A DNA stretch of 64,000 bases from Akkermansia muciniphila (GCF_040616545.1 NZ_CP156688.1:2418001-2482000), one strand, 5' to 3'; shown: positions 46,660-55,650, numbered from the stretch's first letter. Notes: generated by a model not told the origin, from the sequence alone. A program made the numbers and translations.

Positions 46660-47793
46660 TCAGTTTTGAGCGGAATACACCGGATTCACCTTGGCGCCGG
46701 GGCGCACCTTGTGCATGCCGTCGATGATGATGACTTCCCCTTCCTTCACGCCGGAGCTGAAGCACTGTTCATTATTGACCGTATTGCCCAGCGTGACGTC
46801 GCGGCGTTCCACCACGCCCTGGTCATTCACCACGTAAACGTAGCTCTTGTAGGCGTCATGCATCACGGAGGAAATGTTGGCCGCCGGGAAGCGGTCCACA
46901 TTCTTCTTGGAAAGATTCACCGTGACCACGCCGCCGGGCGTCAGCACGTCTTCCGGATTGGGGAACTTGGCCCAGACGTTCAGGGTGTCCGTAGTCGGCT
47001 GGACGGTATTGTCCGTCATGAAAACGGTGCCCGGCTGGTCGTACGCCTTGCCGTTGGCAAGGTTGACGGACACCAGGGCCTCCTTCTTCATCTTCTCCTG
47101 GGTGCCGAACAGGGAAAGGAAATCGCGTTCGCTGATGGGGAACTTCACGTACACCTCGTCAATGCCCGTGATGGTCACCAGGGAACCGGAGGTGGGAGTG
47201 ATGTAGTTGCCCGTGGAAAAAGTGACGCGGCCCGTGCGGCCTGTGATGGGAGCCGTGAGCTTGGTGTAATTAAGGTCGTCCTTCGCTACCGTGATGGCGG
47301 CGTCTGCGGACTGTATCTCCGCTTCCAGGGCGTGCATGGTGCTCTTGGCGTTTTCCACCGTATCCATGGAAACGGACTTGGAGGCCAGCAACTTGTTATA
47401 GCGTTCAAAGCTGTTCCTGGCGTAAAGCAGCTTGGCTTCCAGCTGGGCCTTCTTGGCTACCGCTTCCTCCACGGCCGCCTTGTAGCGCGTGTCTTCTATC
47501 TCGAAAAGGAGGTCTCCCTTCTTCACCACCTTGCCTTCCCGGAAACGGGTGGCGACGATGTTGCCGGAAACGCGGGGCTGTACGGTCACCCGGTCAATGG
47601 ACTCCACCTGGCCGATGTACTTTTTGTTCACCGCGCTGTCGATGGCGGTCGCTTTCTCGACAAGTACGGTGCTCGGCTTGGCAACTTTTCCCGGGGCGCC
47701 CTGGGAGTAACCCGGCGTCAGGAGGGAAAAAAGCAGGCCGGAGGCGGCCAGCAGGCGGAGGGGAACCTTCCGTTCATGCGTGTATTTTTTCAT
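46660..47793 (-). CDS. RND efflux periplasmic adaptor, second copy
   Basis: A 377-residue membrane-fusion protein. Residues 1-30 include a basic start and a hydrophobic stretch ending GYSQG, a signal peptide or anchor without a lipobox cysteine, unlike the other adaptor in this window. It has the usual lipoyl half-motif (REGKVVKKGDLLFEIED), an alpha-hairpin around residues 100-160, and the second lipoyl half (LTAPITGRTGRVTFSTGNY). It lies between the regulator (six bases upstream) and the permease (seven bases downstream). Confidence 0.93.
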   Translation of the reverse strand: MKKYTHERKVPLRLLAASGLLFSLLTPGYSQGAPGKVAKPSTVLVEKATAIDSAVNKKYIGQVESIDRVTVQPRVSGNIVATRFREGKVVKKGDLLFEIEDTRYKAAVEEAVAKKAQLEAKLLYARNSFERYNKLLASKSVSMDTVENAKSTMHALEAEIQSADAAITVAKDDLNYTKLTAPITGRTGRVTFSTGNYITPTSGSLVTITGIDEVYVKFPISERDFLSLFGTQEKMKKEALVSVNLANGKAYDQPGTVFMTDNTVQPTTDTLNVWAKFPNPEDVLTPGGVVTVNLSKKNVDRFPAANISSVMHDAYKSYVYVVNDQGVVERRDVTLGNTVNNEQCFSSGVKEGEVIIIDGMHKVRPGAKVNPVYSAQN

Positions 47794-47799
47794 ATGGCG

Positions 47800-48270
47800 T
47801 TATTGATGGTAAACGTGGTTGTAAAGGGTATTCAGCGTGCGGCAGAAATTTTCCCTGTCCTCCTCCGTCAGGATGCTGAACAGGGACTCCAGCCGTTTCT
47901 TCATGCCGTTGCGGAGCTGGTGGAACTTGGATTCCCCTTCCTCGGAAAGGCGGATGCACAGGGAGCGCCTGTCCCGCGGATTCTCCTTGCGGTCAAACAG
48001 GCCTTTCTTCACCATGCTGTCCACCAGCAGGGAGGTGGAGGGGACGCTCATGCGGAGATGGTGGGCCAGCGTTTTCAGGGGAATGCCTTCATGGCGGTCC
48101 GTCATCAGCCGGTTCAGGGCTCCTAGGGCTTCCATCTGGCGGACGGAAAGCCCCATGATCTTCTGGTAGTGGTTCTGGTCCACTTCATTCAAATTATCCC
48201 TTTTAAACTGATAGAGAATGGTTTCAAATTTATGAACGGAAGTGGTGATATCCACGGCAGGTTGAAGCAT
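47800..48270 (-). CDS. MarR-family transcriptional regulator
   Basis: A 156-residue winged-helix repressor. The helix-turn-helix spans about residues 65-95 (TLAHHLRMSVPSTSLLVDSM) and the wing carries KKGLFDRKENPRDRRSLCIR, with the DxRS/R element typical of MarR. MarR proteins usually repress their own operon and release DNA on binding phenolic or lipophilic compounds, which would induce the two pump genes behind it. Three 10-bp-phased TGTYAA repeats lie immediately upstream of its start. First gene of the operon. Confidence 0.92.
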   Translation of the reverse strand: MLQPAVDITTSVHKFETILYQFKRDNLNEVDQNHYQKIMGLSVRQMEALGALNRLMTDRHEGIPLKTLAHHLRMSVPSTSLLVDSMVKKGLFDRKENPRDRRSLCIRLSEEGESKFHQLRNGMKKRLESLFSILTEEDRENFCRTLNTLYNHVYHQ

Positions 48271-48280
48271 GTGGCTGTTA

Positions 48281-48310
48281 TGTCAAAACTTGTTAACTGT
48301 TGTCAAACTA
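48281..48310 (-). promoter_or_regulatory. Phased repeats in the marR promoter, probable operator
   Basis: Three consecutive decamers, TGTCAAAACT, TGTTAACTGT and TGTCAAACTA, share TGTYAA at exactly 10-base spacing. On the minus strand they include two TTGACA hexamers that could be -35 elements. They lie 11 bases upstream of the marR start. The remainder of 48311-48502 before the tRNA is AT-rich and shows nothing further. Confidence 0.5.
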
Positions 48311-48502
48311 AAACAAATAATGTTGAGGATTTGTTACTGTTTTTTAATAATCGGGAAAATGAAAGCTCCTATTCCATTACCATACAAACCGCCGGCAGTT
48401 GCGAAAGTTGCAAAAAAAGTCTTTTTCTCTTGTCACTGGAGATAAAGGCATGTATAAGCATCCCCGTCCTCGCCGCAAGGCACGGACAGCATCCAAGGTC
48501 AG

Positions 48503-48580
48503 GGAGCGGTAGCTCAGTTCGGTTAGAGCGCCAGCCTGTCACGCTGGAGGTCGCGGGTTCGAGCCCCGTCCGCTTCGCCA
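48503..48580 (+). tRNA. tRNA-Asp (GTC)
   Basis: A full cloverleaf can be folded: acceptor GGAGCGG with CCGCTTC (one G-T pair), anticodon arm CCAGC-CTGTCAC-GCTGG with anticodon GTC, T-arm GCGGG-TTCGAGC-CCCGT, discriminator G and encoded CCA (78 bases in all). Confidence 0.97.
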
Positions 48581-48596
48581 CCTTGTTCAAGAGAAT

Positions 48597-48619
48597 AGCC
48601 GCCTCCGGGCGGCTTTTTT
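48597..48619 (+). terminator. Terminator of tRNA-Asp
   Basis: AGCCGCC (48597-48603) pairs with GGCGGCT (48608-48614) around TCCG, followed by a run of six T. Confidence 0.9.
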
Positions 48620-49070
48620 GTGCCCGGGGCTATCCGGTTCACTGGAATTTGTCCGTTCCACCATTTTTTCCCAGAGCGCGTCCGGCTGGGAGTGAAGGCC
48701 TTCCCGATCTTCACATGAAAAACAATCCACGGCATGTAGAGGACATGTTCACTTTTTCATTACGGTCAGGAATTTGTAAGGAGCAAGGGGCCCTTGCTCC
48801 AGCAGCACGGCCATCAGGAATCACGGGGAGGGGACAATACCCGCGGTTTGCATAAAAGGCATCCAGATGGGAGCGGAGGTTTGGTTAGCGCCTCTTTCAG
48901 ATTCACTCACCCCGCAGGCTTCAAGCTTTGCTTTCCGTCCAACCGGGCGTGCCCGGTTTCCCGGTCTTCGCGTGAAATGCTCCTTTCTTTTCCTTTCGGA
49001 AAAATCACTCCTTCCCGCGGAGCAGGGGACCATGCTTGATTTCACAACTCCCTTCCTGCATGATGCCCGC
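48620..49070. other. Spacer upstream of pyrC with palindrome and short repeats
   Basis: About 450 bases without a supported gene. It holds a 21-base palindrome at 48780-48800 (GGAGCAAGGG, one base, CCCTTGCTCC) and two related stretches, CCCGATCTTCACATGAAA (about 48703) and CCCGGTCTTCGCGTGAAA (about 48960), matching at 15 of 18 positions. Either could be a regulator site for pyrC. Nothing else is evident. Confidence 0.4.
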
Positions 49071-50072
49071 ATGATTTTGGAACTGCACTCCCCGCTGGAC
49101 ATGCACCTTCACCTCAGGGACGGCGATATGCTGAAACTGGTCGCTCCCCTGAGTTCCGCCTCCTTTGCCGGGGCGGTCATCATGCCCAACCTGGTTCCCC
49201 CCGTGGCGGACGCGGATGCGGTGCAGGCCTACCGCCGGCGTGTGGTGGACGCGTGCGGAGGCGACGTCTTCCAGCCGTACATGACGGCCTTCTTCCGCTC
49301 CTACACGGAAGGGGAGCTGGCCCGGCTCAGGGAACTGGTCTTCGGCATCAAGCTGTACCCGGCGGGAGCCACCACGAACAGTGATGGAGGCGTGAAGGCC
49401 ATGAAGGATGCGGAAGCCACCATGTCCATCATGCAGGAAATGGGCATTCCGCTGCTGGTGCACGGTGAAAGCCACGGATTCGTGATGGACCGGGAAGCCG
49501 AATTCCTGGACGTTTACCGGGACCTGGCCGCGCGCTTCCCCAGGCTGACCATCTGCATGGAGCACATCACCACCGCGTCCGCCGTGCAGCTGCTGGATGA
49601 ATTTGAAAACCTGACGGCCACGGTAACCCTCCAGCACCTGCTCATCACGCTGGACGATGTGGCCGGGGGCATGCTCCGCCCCCATCTCTTCTGCAAGCCC
49701 ATCGCCAAAAGGCCGGAAGACCGGGAAGCCCTGCTGAAAGCGGCTCTCTCCGGGCACCCGCGCCTCATGTTCGGCAGCGACTCCGCCCCCCATCCCATCC
49801 ACGCCAAGGAAGCGTGTGGATGCGCCGCCGGCGTGTTCACCGCCCCCATTGCTTTGCCGCAACTGGCGGCCCTCTTTGAAAAGCATGATGCCCTGGACAA
49901 GCTTCAGGGGTTCGTTTCCGGCCATGCCTGCGCCGTGTACGGACTGACGCCGCCCGCCAAAACGGTGCGCCTGCAACGGAAGGAAATGCTGGTGCCAGAC
50001 GCCTATGAAGGGCACGCCCAGAAAGTGGTGCCGATGGATGCCGGAGACGTCATTCCCTGGAGCCTGATGTAA
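49071..50072 (+). CDS. pyrC: Dihydroorotase (class II, PyrC type)
   Basis: A 333-residue zinc enzyme converting carbamoyl-aspartate to dihydroorotate in pyrimidine synthesis. Metal ligands are visible: HLH at 12-14 in [11 protein letters not shown], Lys94 in [12 protein letters not shown] (the carboxylated lysine), HGE, EHITT, and the catalytic aspartate in GSDSAPHP. The ATG at 49071 gives the family's usual N-terminus; an ATG at 49032 with AGGGG close by is an alternative that adds 13 residues. First of four same-strand genes. Confidence 0.94.
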   Translation: MILELHSPLDMHLHLRDGDMLKLVAPLSSASFAGAVIMPNLVPPVADADAVQAYRRRVVDACGGDVFQPYMTAFFRSYTEGELARLRELVFGIKLYPAGATTNSDGGVKAMKDAEATMSIMQEMGIPLLVHGESHGFVMDREAEFLDVYRDLAARFPRLTICMEHITTASAVQLLDEFENLTATVTLQHLLITLDDVAGGMLRPHLFCKPIAKRPEDREALLKAALSGHPRLMFGSDSAPHPIHAKEACGCAAGVFTAPIALPQLAALFEKHDALDKLQGFVSGHACAVYGLTPPAKTVRLQRKEMLVPDAYEGHAQKVVPMDAGDVIPWSLM

Positions 50073-50163
50073 CGGGCTCTTCCGGCGGAAGATGACAGAA
50101 CGCATTTTCAGGAAACCGTCTTTATACTGGATATTCCGGACGATCCGGCTACAATCCCTGCTC

Positions 50164-50793
50164 ATGGATCGGATTCGCGTTTACACGGGTGGAGTAGCTT
50201 CCTGTAATGGTTATCTCTTCAAGACGAAGGATAACACTTACGTGGCGGTGGATGCTCCGTCCGGCTTCGCGGACTGGATATACTCCAAGAAACCCGATAT
50301 CATCATTACGGATCTGCTCATCACCCACCAGCACTTTGACCATGTGGAGGACGCCTGCCGCATGCGCCAGATCTTCGGCTGCCGCATTCATGCCGGACAG
50401 CCTTACAGTGAAGACCTGACGCTGGAAAAAATGGCGCGGGACGCCTGGGGTCTTCCCCTCAACGTTCAGCCGTTTGTGGTGGATGAAGTGCTTACGCAGA
50501 ACATTCACACGGCGGACTGGGGCGGCCTGCTGTGGCATCTGCACCAGGTGCCGGGGCACTCTCCGGACAGCATCGTTTACGACCTCCCGGATGAAGGAAT
50601 CATGTTCGCGGGGGACGTCATCTTTGCCGGTTCCATCGGGCGCACGGACCTTCCGGGCGGAAACCTGCGGCTGCTGAAGCAGGGCATTGAAACAAAAGTG
50701 CTCAACCAGCCCGCCACCACCAGGATTTTCCCGGGGCACGGCCCGTACACCACCGTGAAGAATGAACTGCTGACCAATCCGTTCATCTCCTGA
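50164..50793 (+). CDS. Metallo-beta-lactamase-fold hydrolase (glyoxalase II-like)
   Basis: A 209-residue cytoplasmic protein with the THQHFDHVED motif (His55, His57, Asp59, His60), a later VPGHSPDSI histidine, the MFAGDVIF aspartate and a final FPGHGP histidine: a complete binuclear metal site. The arrangement resembles glyoxalase II and related thioesterases, but the substrate cannot be fixed. ATG at 50164 is chosen as the point where the fold's first strand begins; an upstream start at 50092 would add an unrelated segment. A hairpin terminator follows. Confidence 0.88.
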   Translation: MDRIRVYTGGVASCNGYLFKTKDNTYVAVDAPSGFADWIYSKKPDIIITDLLITHQHFDHVEDACRMRQIFGCRIHAGQPYSEDLTLEKMARDAWGLPLNVQPFVVDEVLTQNIHTADWGGLLWHLHQVPGHSPDSIVYDLPDEGIMFAGDVIFAGSIGRTDLPGGNLRLLKQGIETKVLNQPATTRIFPGHGPYTTVKNELLTNPFIS

Positions 50794-50794
50794 C

Positions 50795-50836
50795 CACGGC
50801 TTCTGCGCCCGTTGCGCGGTGGCCGTGCTTTATTTT
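50795..50836 (+). terminator. Terminator hairpin after the MBL gene
   Basis: CACGGC (50795-50800) pairs with GCCGTG (50822-50827), with GCGC/GCGC inside, followed by CTTTATTTTT. Confidence 0.65.
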
Positions 50837-50855
50837 TAGCAAGCATACAAGATCA

Positions 50856-52058
50856 ATGTTATTTTCAGAATTAGGTTTATCGGAACCCGTCTTGAAGGCG
50901 GTGGAGAAATGCGGTTATGAACATCCCACCCCCATTCAGGAGCAGGCCATCCCCATCATTCTGGAAGGCCGGGACCTCATCGGAGCCTCCCAGACGGGAA
51001 CGGGAAAAACCGCAGCCTTTGCACTCCCCCTGCTGACCAAGCTGAAACCCATGGGCCAGCCCCAGATTCTGGTGCTGGAACCAACCCGCGAACTGGCGGA
51101 CCAGGTGGCGGAAGCCTTTGCCGAATACGGTGAATACACCGGCCTGAAAGTGGCCCTGCTGTACGGCGGCGTGGGCTACGGCAAGCAGACGGAAGACCTG
51201 AAAAACGGGGCGGACATCGTGGTGGCTACCCCCGGGCGCCTGGTGGACCACTTCTACCGCGGCACCATGCGCTTCGGAGAAGTCAAGGCCCTGGTGCTGG
51301 ATGAAGTGGACCGCATGCTGGACATGGGCTTCCTCCCCATTGTCCGTAAAATCATCAACCTCTGCCCGTGGGAGGGCAGGCAGACCCTCTTCTTCTCCGC
51401 CACCATGCCTCCGGTCATCGCCGGATTTGCCAAATGGTGCCTCACGGACCCGGCGGAAGTGGCCATCGCCCGCCGGGAAGTGGCCGCTACCATCAACCAC
51501 GCCATTTATCCGGTGGCCCTGGACCAGCGGGACGAACTGCTGCTGGGCCTCCTCAAGGGAACGGACTTCCATTCCGTCATGATCTTCACCCGCACCCGCA
51601 AGGAAGCGGACTCCGTATGCGGCATGCTGAAAACCAACGGCTACCGCGGGGAAGTGGCTGTCATGCACTCCGACATTCCCCAGAAGGAACGCATGGAAGC
51701 CCTCAAAGGCTTCAAGGGCGGTAAATATGACATTCTGGTGGCCACGGACGTGGCCGCGCGCGGCATTGACATCAGCGGCGTGACCCATGTCATCAACTAC
51801 CGTGTTCCGGAAAATGCGGAAGACTACGTGCACCGCATCGGCCGTACCGGCCGTGCCGAAGCCACGGGGGACGCCTTCACCATCATGACGGCGGATGAAG
51901 TGGACTTCGCCACGGCTGTGGAAAACTTCATCGGGAAGCCCATTGAACGCAAAAAACTGGACGGCTTCGACTACACGTACACCGCCCTGCTGGAAGACGA
52001 GCCCGTCAAATCCGTCCGCAAAGTCAAGCACGCGAGCCCCAAACGCCGCAGGCGCTAA
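50856..52058 (+). CDS. DEAD-box ATP-dependent RNA helicase (RhlE-like)
   Basis: A 400-residue two-domain RNA helicase. Q motif (YEHPTPIQEQAIP), motif I (ASQTGTGKT), PTRELADQ, TPGRL, motif II, SAT, and in domain 2 TDVAARGID and HRIGRTGR are all in order. Motif II reads DEVD instead of DEAD, which keeps both acidic residues. A short basic tail (KHASPKRRRR) may bind RNA. Such proteins remodel ribosomal and cold-shock RNAs. The next gene, ruvC, starts 42 bases downstream. Confidence 0.95.
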   Translation: MLFSELGLSEPVLKAVEKCGYEHPTPIQEQAIPIILEGRDLIGASQTGTGKTAAFALPLLTKLKPMGQPQILVLEPTRELADQVAEAFAEYGEYTGLKVALLYGGVGYGKQTEDLKNGADIVVATPGRLVDHFYRGTMRFGEVKALVLDEVDRMLDMGFLPIVRKIINLCPWEGRQTLFFSATMPPVIAGFAKWCLTDPAEVAIARREVAATINHAIYPVALDQRDELLLGLLKGTDFHSVMIFTRTRKEADSVCGMLKTNGYRGEVAVMHSDIPQKERMEALKGFKGGKYDILVATDVAARGIDISGVTHVINYRVPENAEDYVHRIGRTGRAEATGDAFTIMTADEVDFATAVENFIGKPIERKKLDGFDYTYTALLEDEPVKSVRKVKHASPKRRRR

Positions 52059-52100
52059 AGGGGGCGGACAAGGTCTCTCTGCGGGAATGACAATCATCCC

Positions 52101-52604
52101 ATGCGCATCCTTGCCATAGACCCGGCCATCCGCAACACGGGTTATGCCGTGGTGGAGGGAGACCATCGCCGGGCATGCGCGCTGGACTACGGCACGCTCT
52201 CCATTCCCCGTAGCGTGTCGCAATCAGGTTGCCTGCTCGCCATCAAACAGCATCTGGGCAACCTCATTGACAAATGGGAGCCGGATGAAATGGCGGTGGA
52301 ACGCATCATCTACGTCCAGTCCCACCAGACGGCCATCACCATGGGAGCGGCCAAGGCGGCCGTGGTCATTGCCGCGGCGGAAGCCGGACTGCGCATCATG
52401 GAATACTCCCCTAAAAGCGTGAAACTCTCCGTCGTAGGGCGGGGGGCCGCTCAAAAAGCACAGGTCGCCTTCATGGTGCGGGCCCTGTTGGAACTCCGGG
52501 AAACGCCGGAATCCGATGCCGCCGATGCCCTGGCAATCGGCCTAACCCACCTCTACTCTGCGGACCCCTTGAAGGCCCACATGATGGAGAGGAAATACAT
52601 TTAA
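52101..52604 (+). CDS. ruvC: Holliday-junction resolvase RuvC
   Basis: A 167-residue endonuclease that cuts Holliday junctions with RuvAB. The four catalytic acids are at Asp7 (AIDPAIRNTGY), Glu67 (AVERI), Asp139 and Asp142 (ESDAADALAIG), matching the family spacing. Length is typical (about 170). ruvA and ruvB are not adjacent. The gene ends just before a large palindromic element. Confidence 0.95.
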   Translation: MRILAIDPAIRNTGYAVVEGDHRRACALDYGTLSIPRSVSQSGCLLAIKQHLGNLIDKWEPDEMAVERIIYVQSHQTAITMGAAKAAVVIAAAEAGLRIMEYSPKSVKLSVVGRGAAQKAQVAFMVRALLELRETPESDAADALAIGLTHLYSADPLKAHMMERKYI

Positions 52605-52706
52605 CAGTGATGAGAGTTTAGAGATGAGAGATTAGATTTCAATTCGCGGACTGCAAGTCCGAATTTTTTCACTAAACTCTCATCTCTACTCTCTCATCAC
52701 TGATTC
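52605..52706. repeat. Long imperfect palindromic element
   Basis: Two ~31-base arms beginning CAGTGATGAGAG and ending CTCTCATCACTG match at about 27 positions. They enclose a second hairpin (AATTCGCGGACT / AGTCCGAATT) and a TTTTTT tract. Each arm itself contains a repeated GATGAGAG unit. It lies between convergent ruvC and the exported-protein gene, so it may act as a bidirectional terminator, or be a REP/MITE-like dispersed element. Confidence 0.6.
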
Positions 52707-52712
52707 AACCCC

Positions 52713-53234
52713 TCAGGGCTTGAACGTCCTTCCTTTTCCGTCCTGCCACGCCTTGAGCAGGGAGGCGTACATCTTGTTGAGCTGTTCCAGGGAAGACACG
52801 CGGAACTCGACGGTATTCGTATTCGGGTAAGCCTTCGCGACGGTGGTATCCGGGTCGATACTTCCTCCCGTCGCCCTGTTGACGGCGCCGGAACCGAGCT
52901 CCTTCGCCCGGTCGGTCACATTCTTGATGGCATTGATGCCTGAATTCTGCCCCAGCGTCTCCAGATAATAAAACTTGGTGGGCGTATTCCCCAGGGTAAT
53001 CAACGTCACTTCATACACCATGCAAGCGTTGTCCAGAATATACTTGTGCTGGGCCACCGCTACAATCCGGCTGAGATGTACCACAAATTGCCCTTCTGGA
53101 AAATTGCCAATCCAGAACTGGCTCTGGTTGTAATCATCCGTAGATTGAGTAGGGCCCCCCGTCTTGGACTGGGCGGAAAGCGGAGCCGTAGCACAAACGC
53201 AGAGCGCTAAAGCGGAAAGTAAAAAACGTTTCAT
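52713..53234 (-). CDS. Exported protein of unknown function
   Basis: A 173-residue protein with a clear signal peptide (residues 1-21, cleavage after PLSAQ or nearby). The mature part is mixed alpha/beta with FWIGNFPEGQFVVHLSRIVAVAQHKYIL and a YLETLGQNSG segment. I recognise no domain. It is a single gene facing the palindromic element, with an AT-rich 160-base promoter region between it and the divergent OLD-family gene. Confidence 0.75.
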   Translation of the reverse strand: MKRFLLSALALCVCATAPLSAQSKTGGPTQSTDDYNQSQFWIGNFPEGQFVVHLSRIVAVAQHKYILDNACMVYEVTLITLGNTPTKFYYLETLGQNSGINAIKNVTDRAKELGSGAVNRATGGSIDPDTTVAKAYPNTNTVEFRVSSLEQLNKMYASLLKAWQDGKGRTFKP

Positions 53235-53394
53235 GGTTCTATTTAATATTAATCGTCAACCTGTGGGAAGAAAAAACTGGACAATTTTTTCATGCTTTAT
53301 AAGCTGCAAAATATAGTTGGCTATTCTCTACCAGAATAACAAATATAAACTTTCTAGAGAAGATTTTTTAATATTAATGTAAACACGCTTTAAT

Positions 53395-55218
53395 ATGAAT
53401 ACGTATTTAAAATTTAATGGATACAAGTGTTTTTCAGGTGATGATGGATATGCAGAAGGATTTGAAATTATAAAATCTATCAATATTATTATTGGAGCGA
53501 ATAATTCAGGAAAATCTAGACTTATAGATTTCATTGAATCTCTACATAAAAATGGCAGTGATAAAAAATTAAAAAATTTGAAAATTTATAGGAAATTTTA
53601 TAGGGGGAAAAATGATATAGACCATCTTTTTCCTGGTTGGTCCGGAGGATGGGTAGATTATTGTAGACAACTTTTACCTCAGACTTATGAGGCAATTTAT
53701 TCACATGAAGGGAGAATAATAAGTTTTGATGGAACAGAAGAATTAATAAAGGATACTCTGGCCAGAAGATATTCTTGGAAAGAAGAGGAAATAGATAAAG
53801 CTGTTTTAGAAGTGAAAAAAAAATTGAGTGAATCTTCCGATTTTTTTCCAAATCGAAGAGATTTATGGCCCAGTGATAATTTTTTTAAAAGGATAGATGC
53901 TGAGAGAGATATAAAAAGAGAAAGGTCGGGTATTTGTGAAGATGGCTCAATAATTCCTCCCAAGTTGTTAAGTAATGGAACCGGGGCTACTGATATAATT
54001 CATAGATTTTTGCATCTTTCGGATGAAAAGTATCCAAGATTTATAATAACAGATTACTTATTAGATGCTGTAAATGAAATATTTCGACCTACAGGGTTGC
54101 AGTTTACAGAAATTTATCCTCAGCTCGACAAAGACAATTATTGGGAAATTTACCTTGGCCAAAAAGATAAAAATTTAATTCCTTTATCCGATTCTGGAAG
54201 TGGAATTAAAACTATTTTATTGGTTTTATTAAATTTAATTGCAATTCCTTGTTTAGAACAAAATTTAGAGAAAGATCTTTCTTCGTATACATTTGCTTTT
54301 GAAGAATTGGAAAATAATTTACATCCTACTTTATTAAGAAGTTTGTTGGTATACATAGAGAAGATGGCTTTATCTAAAAACGCTACTTTTTTCTTAACTA
54401 CTCATTCTAGTATTGTTTTAGATATTTTTAATGGAAACGATTCAGCTCAAATTATCCATGTTTGGAATGACGGTAAACAATCTACAGTACGAACGGTTTC
54501 TAAATATATGGATAATATTGAAGTCATTAATAATTTAGGAGCAAAGCCATCAGATTTATTACAAGCAAATGGTATTATATGGTTGGAAGGACCATCTGAT
54601 AGAATTTATATTAATAAATGGATAGAATTAATGAGTGATGGAGAACTTAAAGAATCGAGACATTATCAATGTGCATTTTATGGAGGAGCTCTTTTATCTC
54701 ATAGTAATTTTAATGATCCTAATATAAAAGATGATGAAAGAGTAAAAATGTTAAAAATAAATTATAATGCCATTCTGGTAGGAGATGGCGATAGATTTAA
54801 AGGTGGTCCCCAAATTATTAAAAATAGATTGTTGAAAGCTAAGGAAGAATTGGAATCTATGGGAGGTATAGTTTGGGTTACAGAGGCGAAAGAAATTGAA
54901 AATTATATTCCTGGTTCAATTCTCTCTAAAATTTTTAGAAAAGATGGTCTTCCGAGCCCAAGTAAAAATGAACCGTTTTCAAAAGTTAAGACATCACGAA
55001 ACAGAGTTATAGGTTATTTGCAAAAGCATGTGAAAGGGTTTGCTGAAAAAAATGATTTTGATAAAATTGATCTTGCAGAAAAAGTTATTGAATTAATGAG
55101 TCAAGATAATATGTCAGGTCGTTTTGATTGGTTTGACGAGATGGAAAGAATTTGTTCAAGAATAAGGAAATGGAATTCTCTACCTAATTTAGGTACCCCA
55201 ATACTTAAAATAGATTAA
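53395..55218 (+). CDS. OLD-family ATP-dependent endonuclease (AAA/SMC-like ATPase plus Toprim)
   Basis: A 607-residue protein. The N-terminal ABC/SMC-like ATPase has Walker A GANNSGKS (residues 34-41), a signature-like SDSGSGIK, Walker B FAFEELENNLHP and the switch histidine in TTHSS. The C-terminal Toprim domain has the glutamate in WLEGPSDR, the acidic pair in LVGDGDR and a late TEAKEIENY. This order matches stand-alone (class 1) OLD nucleases, implicated in anti-phage defence. No small partner gene of a Gabija or PARIS type is adjacent, so it is probably a single-gene system. It is very AT-rich compared with its neighbours, indicating recent transfer. Confidence 0.88.
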   Translation: MNTYLKFNGYKCFSGDDGYAEGFEIIKSINIIIGANNSGKSRLIDFIESLHKNGSDKKLKNLKIYRKFYRGKNDIDHLFPGWSGGWVDYCRQLLPQTYEAIYSHEGRIISFDGTEELIKDTLARRYSWKEEEIDKAVLEVKKKLSESSDFFPNRRDLWPSDNFFKRIDAERDIKRERSGICEDGSIIPPKLLSNGTGATDIIHRFLHLSDEKYPRFIITDYLLDAVNEIFRPTGLQFTEIYPQLDKDNYWEIYLGQKDKNLIPLSDSGSGIKTILLVLLNLIAIPCLEQNLEKDLSSYTFAFEELENNLHPTLLRSLLVYIEKMALSKNATFFLTTHSSIVLDIFNGNDSAQIIHVWNDGKQSTVRTVSKYMDNIEVINNLGAKPSDLLQANGIIWLEGPSDRIYINKWIELMSDGELKESRHYQCAFYGGALLSHSNFNDPNIKDDERVKMLKINYNAILVGDGDRFKGGPQIIKNRLLKAKEELESMGGIVWVTEAKEIENYIPGSILSKIFRKDGLPSPSKNEPFSKVKTSRNRVIGYLQKHVKGFAEKNDFDKIDLAEKVIELMSQDNMSGRFDWFDEMERICSRIRKWNSLPNLGTPILKID

Positions 55219-55391
55219 ATGAAGGTGAAATATTTGAAAATAAATATTAATATATTTCAAAAATTTATGTAGTCGCTATTATATATTCAAAGATAGTGGA
55301 AGTTGCCCATATCTAATTTTTACCATTTCTAATATTTTCTATAATGGTATAGAAATATGGCTAGGTTTGAAAGCAAAGATCAGAGATAGAT

Positions 55392-55650
55392 GATATGAGA
55401 ATTATAAAAAATATGTATCGTTCTAATGTAGTGGGAGGATAATCCAGAGAAAAGGGTTTGGAGCTGTATGAGGAGGAAATCGGTTTTTGGCTGCCCCAGT
55501 ACGATACGGACCATCTAGAATCCAGTCTGGAGCACCGGAGTTTGTACTTATAGGTGGATAGTTTCCTGGCAATTTTAAACTGGATTGGCTGCTGAAATTC
55601 AAGAAGGAAATATGTGATAGGAATGTTAGAGAATTTCTTTAATTTCCAGA
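55392..55650 (+). pseudogene. Decayed, internally deleted copy of rppH (NUDIX)
   Basis: No open frame, but three blocks match the intact rppH at 58213-58689 in order. (1) ATGTATCGTTCTAATGTAGT near 55413 matches the start of rppH (LYRPNVAG). (2) About 55468-55505 matches the NUDIX box end and LPSQYD region. (3) About 55525-55650 matches the C-terminus (SLDHREF..YRWIAPAEFKLEWLPEFKK), including an 18-of-20 run around TTCAAGAAGGA. Segments between the blocks are deleted and stop codons interrupt it. It is more AT-rich than rppH. The flanking 55219-55391 and 55651-55828 are AT-rich with no gene I can support. Confidence 0.8.

Noticed and set aside
44454-46727. About 750-codon plus-strand frame opposite the second RND permease
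   Set aside because: His/Gly/Gln-rich antisense shadow without domain.
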